Shown here in pieces: positions 1 to 10,185 of a stretch of DNA of 64,000 nt. Under the pieces are notes generated by a model. That model ran no database searches and was not told the origin of the DNA. It saw only the letters and a program-made list of their open reading frames with translations. Numbering within the stretch: the first letter of the stretch is position 1; every line of letters begins with the position of its first letter. This stretch comes from Cristatella mucedo (taxonomy: Eukaryota > Bryozoa > Phylactolaemata > Cristatellidae). The DNA is taken from positions 1,046,501 to 1,110,500 of the forward strand of contig WPIO01000057.1 in assembly GCA_009760855.2 (NCBI GenBank), in the 5' to 3' direction. Made by a program: the position numbers and the translations under genes.

Positions 1-800
1 TAGGATAAACCCTGCTTCTGGGCACTCGTGAACACGATCTCAGGTGTTAAGTGCTAGCAGCTCAGCGCACCGGTTAAGAAGCATTGACTAAAGGAAGCGG
101 CAGCCTCGACAACAGCTGCTTCGGCGGCTGCGGCGAGCAGCGGCAATAGCAACAACAGGTATCAGCGCTTCGACGCCGTGCCGTAGCCATTAGGTCATTG
201 CGTCAACTATCGCGAATGGTGGGAGGTTGGCAGCGAGCGAGCGCGAAGCTCAGATATTGGCGGCCAGTGCCGCGCGCCGACGCTTACGACGCTTGCGGAG
301 TAGCGGGGAGTTGGACGCCCTTACCGCTGGCGGTGGCGGCGGCGTCCTCGACACGCCCTCCGAGCACGAAGACCATAGCGAGCAGCCAACTTGCCATACT
401 CTGTCCGTCCATCTTGCAAGCGGAGGGCCTAGAAAGCCTTCGACCCACGCGCACTCGAGAGCGCGCGAGCTCAGGTCAACGGGTGCGACTGCTGTGACCG
501 CCGCCTCTCCGGGAGCACTTAAATACAAGGAGCTCGCGGTATCGCTTTCGCCGGTCTCGCCCGACCTTTGACCCTGGGGTATCGCTGCAGCAGTACCCAC
601 GAGCGACCAGCTGATGGGCGGTTCCGCTTGGCAGGAGCTAAGAGGAGAGAGAGGGGAGACGCGTCTTGAACTTTGTCTCGTCGAACGCCTCAACCCTCCG
701 TAGGGTGTCACGTGCACGTACGCTCTCGCGAAAGTTCAAAGAACGCCTGTAAGCCAACGAGCTCACACGTAAGGCGACCGAGATTTTTGCGACATCGTGG
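1..800. other. GC-rich unassigned region
   Basis: This stretch is rich in CpG and GC compared with what follows, as expected for a promoter or first exon of an animal gene. Open frames exist on both strands. One on the plus strand at 227-571 opens with an Arg/Ala-rich segment, but I recognise no family and no splice sites settle a model. It may be the 5' part of a gene that lies mostly outside the window. Confidence 0.3.
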
Positions 801-802
801 CT

Positions 803-844
803 TGACCTTGAGTTGATGGCCTTGACCTTGAGTCCACGTGGACT
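803..844 (+). promoter_or_regulatory. Two nuclear-receptor half-sites next to a palindromic E-box
   Basis: TGACCTTGA occurs at 803-811 and again at 823-831, 20 bp apart on the same strand. Its complement, TCAAGGTCA, is the extended half-site bound by monomeric nuclear receptors of the ERR/FTZ-F1/ROR type. The second copy runs into a perfect 14-bp palindrome, AGTCCACGTGGACT (831-844), with the E-box CACGTG at its centre. The motifs are seen directly; regulatory use is inferred. Confidence 0.35.
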
Positions 845-984
845 TGGCGAAAGGTCGAGTTGAGCCGCCGAAACCTCGGCTCGCATTCGATCTGGTAGCG
901 CTTTCGCTGCCCGAGCAAGCCTCTCCTCACAGACCGGCCCAGTTTCAGCAGCGTCCTCGCACCCTCACGTCCGGCATGGATGAT

Positions 985-1350
985 AAATTAGCAGCTCAGC
1001 TCCTCTGCTCAAAGACCATTGGCGACAGAAGCTCTTGGTCTGCATGTCCTGGACTGTGGAACTCACTTCCGCAATGATTACGCAACGACATCTACTCTCC
1101 CGCTGCAGACTACGGCAGTACTTTTCAGCCGTCGTGAGCTGCTACTTCCGTGCTACTCACTACCTCAACTGCTACTCTGACTCAGATATGCTTCTCACTT
1201 TCTCTTTGTTGCGTGAGATGAGCTCCGTTGGCTACGAATGCGTTCCGAAAGCCGCTTAGGCTGTGAGCGGGCCATGCAAAACTCTCCTGCGTAACACCCA
1301 CATGGTCTGCGTGGCTCTGTAAAGTTATAGACAGGTACAATGACATTGCA
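985..1350 (+). mobile_element. LINE-B 3' end, fossil
   Basis: This fragment matches the C-terminal coding part and 3' tail of LINE-B, seen better at 14558-15605 and 45613-46050. Recognisable pieces are the 'WNSLPQ'-type segment, the 'SLLRE' segment and the tail reading GTAACACCCACATGGTCT. It has stops and frameshifts and no upstream RT domain, so it is a 5'-truncated dead copy. Confidence 0.75.
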
Positions 1351-1879
1351 TCTACCCGTCTTTGCTGATTATGCGATTGCAAGCTGGGCAGGCTTGGCTG
1401 GCTAAACGGTGGTCAGTGCACGTTCCCCTTTGAGCCAGTGTGCAACCGGAGCCGGTTCTCGACGCACTGAAAGTTGTTGATGGCCAATAGTGGAGTGAAA
1501 ATTGTCCGACTGCCGTTGCCGGTAGATAACGTAGTGAGGAACCTCGCGAGAGACTGCCAGAAAACCTCGGCTCTCATTGGCTGGCACGAGAAAGCAAAGA
1601 AAGAATAAATTGTGCAGCAACCCCGGCTCGCCACCACCCTACCGTCACCCTAAGAAGGAGGCTACCGCTGGTATATCGGTCGCTTACCTCAGACATGGCA
1701 GGTATGCAGAGCTGTGGCCTTGACACGCTGCAGAGGTCCAAGTCTAGGTCCGCAATTCAGCTGCTAGTGCTAAGTTTCAAACTGGGCATGCCCGAATGTC
1801 ATTGATCAGTCTTCGCTCCTACTCCATTACCGTCTCCCGTTATTCTCGCTGCAGCCCTTGGTATGGAGCAGACCCTCTG
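1351..1879. other. No feature recognised
   Basis: I see no gene, RNA or clear repeat here. The last 80 bp may be a very old upstream part of the LINE-A tail that follows. Confidence 0.4.
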
Positions 1880-1961
1880 CAGCCTTGCTTACATAAAGTG
1901 CCGAGAATGAGTTCTCTGAGGCTGCTATATCGATTTTATTATTATTATCATTATTATTGGG
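1880..1961 (+). mobile_element. LINE-A 3' terminal hairpin and tail
   Basis: The sequence around 1897-1925 is a diverged form of the LINE-A 3' end (AAAGTGCC...GAGTTCTCTGAGG...), followed by a TTATTATTATT tail. Only the last roughly 80 bp are present. Confidence 0.6.
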
Positions 1962-1963
1962 GT

Positions 1964-2063
1964 TCGACGAATAACCGCAATCCACTCTATTTAGGCTATA
2001 AATTGACATGACATTGGCACTACCGTGCTCAAATTTTGGGTGGATATCGAAGTACACCTTCGA
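1964..2063 (+). repeat. Left arm of a 100-bp inverted repeat
   Basis: The arm runs from GTTCGACGAATAACCGCAAT to GTACACCTTCG. Its complement recurs at 3000-3099 with scattered mismatches and small indels. The arms could be the ends of a foldback or MITE-like DNA element, or two opposed copies of a short repeat. Confidence 0.6.
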
Positions 2064-2689
2064 TTTGATCTATCTACCAAATTGCATGTTATTGTGCACA
2101 CGCGCGCTTATGCAAGCGAGCTGCAACGACGGAGGCCTGTACCGCAATCTATCACAATCCACTTGAGTTCGCTTCAACACCACCACGAACCAGCTGCGCA
2201 AAGCTTCAACAAGTTTGGAATATAAAACTAAGCTACATTTAAAATTTACCTAGACAATTTCGCTCACGCGTTCTCACGAAGTCCACTGAAATAAGATGGG
2301 AGCGGCCCGGGCCAATACCGCAATCCACTGCGTTTCACCGCACAACGAAAGAAATCCTGTTCGAAAAACTCTTTCTTTGATTGACTATGACAATAAATTC
2401 TGCAAAAATTGTACTCCTACAATGTCACTTGCACTGGCACGGCCGTTTCGCTGCAATCGACTGCAAGAGCCTGGGTCAATACCGAAATCCACTCCAATCA
2501 ACAGCATCCACCACAAAACGACTAGAAATAGATTTCGCAGACCTCCAGTTTTTATTGCATATTAAACCACACTGTGTTGCATGCTAATTAAAATAAAAAA
2601 GTTGTGTATCCACACACTCTGGCAATGCACGGCAATCGCCCGAAATGACCTTCGGAAAGACCTCAATTAAACAACTACACAATTATATG
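2064..2689. repeat. Interval with a spaced ACCGCAATCCACT-like motif
   Basis: Variants of ACCGCAATCCACT occur near 1974, 2141, 2319 and 2482, about 165-180 bp apart. Around the second and fourth copies the flanks also look related. This suggests an old degenerate tandem array between the inverted-repeat arms. No gene is visible. Confidence 0.4.
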
Positions 2690-3000
2690 AAACTTGGCGG
2701 ATAGATCAAATCAAAAACTTAAAAACACATCTATTTAGGAAAGCATTTAGTGGGTCCCTGTGATTCGTCCTTCACGTGCTTATGCGTGCTGACACGGTGC
2801 ATGCTGCCACTAACCACATTTGCATGCTGACCCTGTGCATGTCACCCCAAACCATGTTATTCATTTTGTTTGTTTTTCAAGCATGATTTTACTTACCATT
2901 CAATTGGATTTCCCTTTGCAGCAAATTTAAAGCGCCTAGAAAGAGATTAAGTTCTCTGGGGGCTCTTTATCAAGTACATCTTTATTATTATTATTATTAT
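2690..3000 (+). mobile_element. LINE-A 3' end
   Basis: This holds the last codons of the LINE-A ORF (HLFRKAFSGSL-type ending), the 3' UTR with its repeated GCATGCTGACCCTGTGCATG-type segment, the terminal hairpin around 2932-2972 and an ATT-repeat tail. The tail ends exactly at the start of the right inverted-repeat arm. Confidence 0.85.
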
Positions 3001-3099
3001 CGAAGGTGTACTACATATCTGCCCAAAATTTGAGCACGGCAGCGCCAATGTCCCGTCGATTTTAGCCTAAACAGAGTGGATTTCGAAGGACTGCGGTAA
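3000..3099 (-). repeat. Right arm of the 100-bp inverted repeat
   Basis: Read on the minus strand it matches 1964-2063 from GTTCGACAAATTACCGCA to GTACACCTTCG. Confidence 0.6.
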
Positions 3100-3545
3100 T
3101 TTGTCGAACATACATGCAGCCTTGTTCTCCCGTGGCCGATGGGGAGTGCAAGTGCCCATCCCCTTCCTTTGTGGCGAAGGGTCAAACGCCGTAGGTCGCT
3201 GGCATGCTGACTCGCTGTTCCGCTAACATTCAGACTGACTCGTCGCTGCTGACTCGCGCTTGCTGGCCAATCTTTCGTCTGCTCTCAAGCTGAATCTCTG
3301 ATCCTGATGACAGTGGCCCTGCTGACGCTCATGTCTTCCCCCTCCTCCTAGAAGCTGCGCCTCCACCTAATAGCATGGGTAAGAGGTCACATCCTCGTGG
3401 CAAAACGTAAAACTGAAGTCTACCTGCAGGGCAGGCTTCCGGGAACTTTCGCTGCGTAAATGTTATTAATCCACGCACACACTGCTGCTTTCTGTTGTCT
3501 TCCCGCTACGAATGCTTATCAGCGAAGTCGTGAACAACCCTGAGC
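3100..3545. other. No feature recognised
   Basis: No gene or repeat could be supported here. Confidence 0.4.
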
Positions 3546-3715
3546 CTTCAGAGTCGCCTCAGTGGCTTTGGCCAGTGACTAAGGTGCTCGCCTCGAGCCA
3601 AGGTCAAGGTGAATGTATCTGACGACCAAGGTCGTGGGCTCGGACCCTACGGCATATGTGCAGCGACTGAATAGAAATGAAGTCCTCTTAGGGCGCTATG
3701 CAAATGAACTACATA
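3546..3715 (+). mobile_element. SINE-1 copy (tRNA head, LINE-like tail)
   Basis: The head resembles a tRNA internal promoter: an A-box-like segment at about 3568-3585 and a B-box-like GGTCGTGGGCTCGGACCC at 3630-3647. The tail (GAATAGAAATGAAG..CTCTTAGGGCGCTATGCAAATG) resembles the terminal hairpin of LINE-A. Such a pairing is typical of SINEs that borrow a LINE's reverse transcriptase. Confidence 0.6.
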
Positions 3716-4639
3716 TTTATAAAAGGTATAGAAAAGTTAAAAGTTATATATTTTTAAAAGCTCCACCACATAGCACCCGCACTCCTGCTTGTACCCCTAC
3801 AGGGGCAGAGTTCTCTTCCCGCCCAGCAGTCACCAGTCTCAAATCGTTAATGTGTGGTGATTTGCTTCCCATTCAGCCCCTTGGCTACAAGTAAACAGGT
3901 TCATTCCGCGTGTATCGAAACTGGTATGTATCCTCTGCATGCTGACAGCGCTGCCAAGACGCTGACCGGGACACTCCCGAAAATACGGCCAGTGGCAAAA
4001 GAGAAGAGAAATGCTTCGAAAACAAGTCGACCCGCCAGCAGTGAGTGTACAGACTTGCAGAGTTTGCATCAGACAAAAAGAGTGGTTTCAGGATCCCAAA
4101 TGACGCGTTGGGTCAGGCCAGATCAAACGGATGCTTGACGATCTTACCTCCCGACACCAAGCGATACTAGCGTTTCTTGTCCGTTGCAGAAATCTCTTCC
4201 GAAAACCGAAGTTCTTGCGAACAACGTATGCAGAAACCGACACAGCTAAGACGTGTTTAAAGATTATCTGTTTGGTTTTCGACCATAGCGCGTTAGAAAG
4301 TACGTGCCTATGGACATCGGAACGCTTACCATTTCTGGCTGAATCCACCACGCCGGCGACGGGGTAAAATACGCCAGTGGCTAGTAACCTGCTTATTAGC
4401 TACGATCGTGCGTACATATTATCGCTTCTTCATCGTCGTCTAAACGCATTCCTAGATGCTATTGCTGTTGACAAGATCTGTGAATTGTGCATTAGCAGCA
4501 AAAGATGATGCCCCGGAGCCGACGCGGGGTCGGGAGCTGAGAATCCGCTCGTTTGATGGATGTACGAGCTGAGTACCCGCTCATTTGGTATTCCTAGAAT
4601 ATTCTCGAATCGCTCAGCGCGTTCTCTCTCAAGCTTCGC
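3716..4639. other. No feature recognised
   Basis: Only short open frames are present and none resembles a known protein. Confidence 0.4.
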
Positions 4640-5645
4640 TGTGAATCCGCCTGCAATAATGCCGGCGGCCAAACTTAACGTTTGCCTTTGGACTCCTTGC
4701 TTAATGTGCAATAACCCACTATTAGTAAGTGATCTCATTTTTGAAAAAGGCCTTGACCTGCTCGCCTTGACCCAAACTTGGCTAAAATCGGTAAAATGCC
4801 ACACAACTAATGACATGACACAACCCCGACAGTCTTATTCTTTTTTTTAACACCCCTACACCAATCAAGATTTGAGATATAGTCGCTATTACTGCACGCT
4901 CATGCTTCAATTTCAAGCCGTTTGCAGTCCCCTTGAAGCAGTTTTTCGAATCTATCGTTTTGAGTTCACCCGACAACAAGCTACCAAAGATGGCAGTAGT
5001 CTATCATTCTCCAGGTAAAAAGTCCTCCTTTATCTCAGATTTTTCGATCTCATTTCGATACTGTATAGAATAAATCGATGCTTCCTCGTTACGGGTGATT
5101 TAAAATTCATTTTTATAACTTATCTGACGTCTTCATCACTGAATTTCATGCACTGACTGAGTCGTTGTCTCTTGCGGCTAATGTGCATGGCCGTACTCAC
5201 ATCAAGGGTCACACGCTCAACAAAATATATTCTCCTACAACTGCACACTATCATCGCCAATGACTACTAAATTCGGTTTATCTGACCACATTTATATCTC
5301 ATTCAGTCTACAATATATGCCGTCCTGGCCATCTAAAATCACTTTCGAATCGCGAAACCTCCAGACCCTTGACACTGATGCTGTCCGTGCGAGAATATCT
5401 GCTTCGCCTCTGCTGCTTCATACCCCTGCTGACTTGTCATCTTTAATTGATTGCTACAAGACGACGCTAGCTGACAAACATGTCAGCTAGCGTCGTGTTT
5501 CACCTCCGACAAGCTCGACGAAGCTCAACGTTTCACCTCCGAATAAGCGCACTGTGCGCCCTCGCCCAGATGGCCCGCTGTTTACCTCAGACATTAAACT
5601 AGCTAGGTCTACTAAGCGAAAGCTTGAAAAAGCGCATAAATACAG
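4640..5645 (+). mobile_element. LINE-A endonuclease-domain remnant
   Basis: Translations on the plus strand, across several frame changes, resemble the N-terminal APE-type endonuclease of CR1/L2 LINEs: a 'DLLALTQTWLK' segment at about 4746-4785, an FHALTESLSL segment near 5145-5175, a 'GLSDHIYISFSL' segment at about 5275-5310, and a linker near 5560-5640 ending in FTSDIKLARSTKRK. Stops and frameshifts make it dead. The coding order continues at 5860 and 6080 after two later insertions. Confidence 0.75.
5461..5496. repeat. Perfect 16-bp hairpin, 4-nt loop
   Basis: ACGACGCTAGCTGACA (5461-5476) is followed by the loop AACA and then by its exact complement (5481-5496). Just downstream TTTCACCTCCGA is repeated about 30 bp apart (around 5500 and 5530). 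Together they look like a local template-switch duplication inside the dead LINE. Confidence 0.9.
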
Positions 5646-5669
5646 TCCACCGACAGGTATAAGAGGACT

Positions 5670-5836
5670 ATCGTGCTGACGCTGTGCATGTCACCCTTAA
5701 CCATGTTATTCATGTTGTTTATCAAGCATGATATTCCTCACTATTCCATCGAGTTTCCCTTTGCAGCAAATGTAAAGCGCCTAGAAAGAGATTGAGTTCT
5801 CCGAGGGTGCTGTATCAAGTGCATTATTACTATTAC
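5670..5836 (+). mobile_element. LINE-A 3' end nested inside an older LINE-A
   Basis: This piece has the 3' UTR, terminal hairpin and ATTATTACTATT tail of LINE-A, and it interrupts the older endonuclease/RT copy. Coding similarity breaks at about 5645 and resumes at about 5860 with a KAKSIFYK-type segment. Confidence 0.7.
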
Positions 5837-5996
5837 CATGAATCGCACCAGTAGATCCTAGCAAAGGCCAAGTCTATCTTCTATAAAAAACAGTGTTGCT
5901 TCACAGACGCACAATATACAAATTCTGACGTATGCGATCAACCATCTCCTTAACCGCTCCCGTGTTAGGTCCTTACCTAGTAATTCTTATGATGGT

Positions 5997-6078
5997 CTCC
6001 TTTGCAGCAAATGTGAAGTGCATAGAAAGAGACTGAGTTATCTGAGGGCGCTTTATCAAGTGTATTATTATTATATCG
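5997..6078 (+). mobile_element. Second LINE-A 3' tail nested in the same older copy
   Basis: Only the last 80 bp (TTTGCAGCAAATGTGAAGTG to TATTATTATTAT) are present. They lie between a segment reading like NRSRVRSLPSNSYDG and one reading like IDKIKESIPRVAATG, both expected in the LINE-A endonuclease-RT linker. Confidence 0.65.
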
Positions 6079-6079
6079 C

Positions 6080-6740
6080 TTCCCTAGCTTCTCTGTCAAC
6101 TAGATAGACAAGATCAAGGAATCCATCCCTAGAGTGGCAGCAACCGGCCTGGAATCATGTCCCTCAATTCCCTGAAGCTCCTCAATGTCTACATTCAAGG
6201 AGGCCACTAACGACCACGTTATGAAGCTCATATACTAATCAAAGAAGACAACTAGACCTCAAGATCCTATTCCTACTGTCCTCCTTCTACAATGCGTAGA
6301 TCAGTAGCTGCCATGCATAATTAACATCGTAAATGTGTCATTAGCCTCACGTCATATCCCAGTACCTTTCAAAGAGCCTTTAGCCAGGCCACTACTCAAG
6401 AAAGCAACACTAGATCAAGAGAACTTGAGCGACTTTCGCCCAGTCTGCGTTCTACGTTTCCTATCAAAGACACGTGAACAAGTCGAGGCAGACCAGCTGA
6501 ACTCATAGAATGAAACCTCAAACCTTGCTAGCGAGTTCCAGTCTGGTTTTAGAGCCAATCGCATCATACAGTCTGCATCGCTTCGGGTGTATAACGACTA
6601 ACTTATGAAGGCAGACTTATATAGAGTATCTTTGTTTGTTCTGCACAATCTTTCAGCAGCTTTTGATTCTATCGATCACCAAATCTCTCTTGAGCGCCTC
6701 GAATCTCGCCTGGTAATCGGCAGCTTCTGATACTAGTTCA
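6080..6740 (+). mobile_element. LINE-A reverse transcriptase N-terminal part, fossil
   Basis: Segments resembling PLLKKATLDQENLSDFRPV (about 6388-6445), EFQSGFRANR (about 6535-6565) and NLSAAFDSIDH (about 6646-6680) are fingers and motif A of a non-LTR RT. Motif A reads NLSAAFD, with Asn where the first catalytic Asp is expected. Stops are present and the copy ends before YADD. Confidence 0.8.
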
Positions 6741-6784
6741 GCTGATTTACCAGGCTTATTTATTCAGAAGCAGACGAGCCCAGG

Positions 6785-6905
6785 TGGCTATCACTGCCGC
6801 TTGCAATGGACAATAAGGAATCGACCATCAAAGAACTTGAACCCAAAACCTGGTTGTGGAGAGCAAGCACCTTACCTCGAGGCTAAGGCCATACAGCCTC
6901 ACGCT
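6785..6905 (-). mobile_element. SINE-2 copy, diverged
   Basis: On the minus strand it has the SINE-2 order: an A-box-like GGTAAGGTGCTTGC, a B-box-like GGTTTTGGGTTCAAG, then ATTGCAAGCGGCAGTGATAG as in the copies at 29800, 46615 and 58395. Confidence 0.55.
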
Positions 6906-7559
6906 GTTGGTGGTAATGAATGGACATTAATCGCTCTGTCTGCCAGTACATTTTGGCCGAGTTGTCTTGTATAAAGGAACATTTCTTGAGGTGAAACTGA
7001 GTAAGGACCATTCATACCTTACCGACTCATGTGAAAAATTTCACATGCCCACCAGGGGATTTTGGGTTTTTGCATTAGAATAGACATGACTATGAAAATA
7101 CATCTCTACTCGCAAGTATTTATCATAACTAACCAACTGCTCGCTCAAATGACGCTGAAACGGCACCCTGTAGGCATTTGATTACGAATCTGGGTCAATT
7201 GAAGTCAGGTTAACAATGAATAAACCTAGTTCTTACTGACGCCAAATATGAATTATAGTAAAGAATTAAACCTCTCATTTCAAGGATTAACCATTAAAAT
7301 TAATCCACGAATAATACGGTATCCACTAGCATTATATTGACAATTGCGACAGTATCAAATACACTGCTGAATTCATCATGCAAGACAATGCCTACCATCT
7401 CGAAATAGCTGGTTCGGTCTAAAAACACTTTTTCTTCCTGAGTTATCGCTTAACTTGTAACTCCTCTTTCTTAGCCAAGCATCCAAGATCCTGCAAGATT
7501 CAAGTTCAAGTCATTGACCTCAGAAGCTATTTTTAGAGAATGATAAAACACAAAAACTG
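6906..7559. other. No feature recognised
   Basis: AT-rich sequence with no supported gene or repeat. Confidence 0.4.
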
Positions 7560-7775
7560 ATGAACATACGTGTTAATAATGCATGGAATACATGTTTGCA
7601 TGTTGAAGCTATATGCGTGTCCCCTGCAGCCAAGCTATGCATGTTGACATTGTGGATATGTACCGCAAACTATTTGATCATGCTTCCCCTACAGCTTATA
7701 TAGAGTGCCTGGAAAGAGATTAAGTTATCTGAAGGCGATATATAAATACATCACTATTCTTATTGTTATTCTTAA
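7560..7775 (+). mobile_element. LINE-A 3' end, strongly diverged
   Basis: The terminal hairpin is still visible (GAGTGCCTGGAAAGAGATTAAGTTATCTGAAGGCG, about 7698-7732) with an ATT-rich tail after it. Confidence 0.55.
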
Positions 7776-8413
<638 letters not shown>

Positions 8414-8464
8414 GAGCCATCGCCTTCAATCCTGTCGCTGCTGCCCTCATCTCGATGATTGTTT

Positions 8465-8965
8465 CCCTGTGTAAAGCTACGTTTACCCGGCTGACTTTCC
8501 TCCTGACAGACGCCGACTTTCATCCTAGTTAGGACTTTTACACGACAGATTTAGTCACGCCTGCGAAAGATTTGGTGACCGACTTAGTCCCGCCCACAGC
8601 TCGTACTCTAATCGAGGTGGCTGGTATGAAAGAGTTTCCCGGAAGGATGGCGTGCAAACACCGGCAGAAGTTGAGTTCGTCGCTGAAGTCAACATTGTAG
8701 GCCAGTATGACAAGAATATAAATAAAATGAAGATAAGCATTTTAAGAAGCTGTTCCGGAAAGGGAACATATTAAGTAAAGTGCGCCGTTACGGGTTTGTT
8801 TGTGAATTTGATAAACAGACGTACGAAGTATTCCACCTCAAAAAGGCTGACACATTTGGTTACAATGCCTAAGCATGCCACATTAAAGGAATTCCTGTGA
8901 CCGCCTCAATAAACTCGAATGCACGAACGTCAGCCATTTTTAGTTTGACTGTGGGGTGTACGCCA
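8465..8965 (-). mobile_element. Two-copy repeat, copy 1 (possible non-autonomous DNA transposon)
   Basis: On the minus strand this matches 23055-23595 along most of its length: AAAATGGCTGACGTTCG at one end, a middle segment CGAACTCAACTTC.GCCGG, and an end with repeated GTGTAAA-type motifs (GTAAACGTAGCTTTACAC). The shared short open frame is not enough to call a protein. The terminal GTAAACG motifs are reminiscent of a DNA-transposon end, but I see no clear terminal inverted repeat or target duplication. Confidence 0.65.
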
Positions 8966-9063
8966 CGAGCCTCTGGAGATTTGATTGGTCGCTGGACCAA
9001 CAAGGAGCCAAAACGTTGAGACAGATTCCCCTTGTGATGAATCTGCAGAGTAAAGCACATCAA

Positions 9064-9905
9064 GGACTAATCACAGGGACCCACTAAATGCTGTCCTAAA
9101 TAGGTGTGTTTCTAACTTCTTTTTAAATTTGGTCAAGTCAGGAGATGTTGTGACGCAAGCCGGGAGGGAGTTCCAGGCTTTGGGAGCGTACGAACTAAAT
9201 GCACGGTCTCCAAAGGATTTGAGGTTTGTACGAGGTATTGGTAGACTGTTGGATTCTGAAAAGCGGGTGGTACGATGCTTGGCCTGATGGGGGGAGTAGA
9301 TCTGAGAGATAGTCTGGAGCCAAAGAATGAAGCGACCTAAAAGTGAGTGACAAAACCTTGAAATCGATCCGTTGCTTGACTGGGAGCTAGTGCAGGTTGG
9401 CGAGAACTGGTGTGGTGTGGCAACTGCGACGCTCACGACAGACAAGCCTAGCTGCAGAGTTTTTCACTACCTTGAAGCGCCTGATTGTACATGCCGGTAG
9501 GCCAGCAAGCAGTGAGTTACACAAGTCAAGATGGGATGCCACAAATGCGTGGACCGACTTAGACGTGGTATCCTTATTTAAACAAGCCCGAATTTTAGCA
9601 ACGTTATTTAGCTGAAAGTAGGCAAACTTGACTGTGGAGCTGATGAGGTCGTCTAACGAGAGGTCACTTTGGAACATCACACCTAGATTTTGAGCTGATT
9701 CAACAGGAGATATGGTGGCAGAGCCAATTTTGAGTGTCAGCCTTTCCTATTTCTGAATCACACTTGGTTTGCCCATAACTGGTAAGTTAGTTTTATCATC
9801 GTTTAGTTTTAGAAATTTGCTGCCATCCATGTGCGGATGTCATCAATACATGCTGCAAGTGAGTTAAAAGAATTTGAGGTGCTCGAAGGCTGGGAGGGAA
9901 TTAGC
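9064..9905 (-). mobile_element. LINE-A RT C-terminal part
   Basis: On the minus strand it encodes, with frameshifts, the region after YADD (a 'PSQPSSTSNSFNSLAACID' segment), the 'DLSLDD' segment, the thumb-like 'HLDLCNSLLAGL' segment and the C-terminal 'SFGDRAFSSYAPKAWNSLP' segment, ending HLFRTAFSGSL. The 3' UTR is missing: the copy stops about 10 bp past its stop codon. Confidence 0.9.
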
Positions 9906-10049
9906 TCTAATACAACGTGTATACAGCCACTCTTCCTGTAATTCCGAATTCCGTGGATTGTTTGGATGCGATATTGCTGCCGTTGATCGCCATATACTTC
10001 CGTCAATTTAGCCGGTATTAATACATTGCGCATAGAGAAACCTACACCA

Positions 10050-10185
10050 AAAAGAGGCTGAAACTAGTGCATCAGCTCAACTAGGCATAACGCATCGAGG
10101 CTTCGGCAGGTGACAGGGTTTGGCGTACGAATTTTGCTCTGCATCCGACCCGAAGCCATCACATCTCCTTCAGCGAAGGAGACAC
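10050..10185 (-). mobile_element. LINE-B fragment, diverged
   Basis: It corresponds to the 'VEQRIQSKVLTLTHKARHGL' to 'LAELLHQFQPV' part of LINE-B but is strongly decayed. Confidence 0.5.

Noticed and set aside
227-571. Arg/Ala-rich 114-codon frame as the N-terminus of a known protein
   Set aside because: A faint likeness to the Arg-rich start of CAMLG-type proteins was considered, but it is too weak and no following exon is seen.
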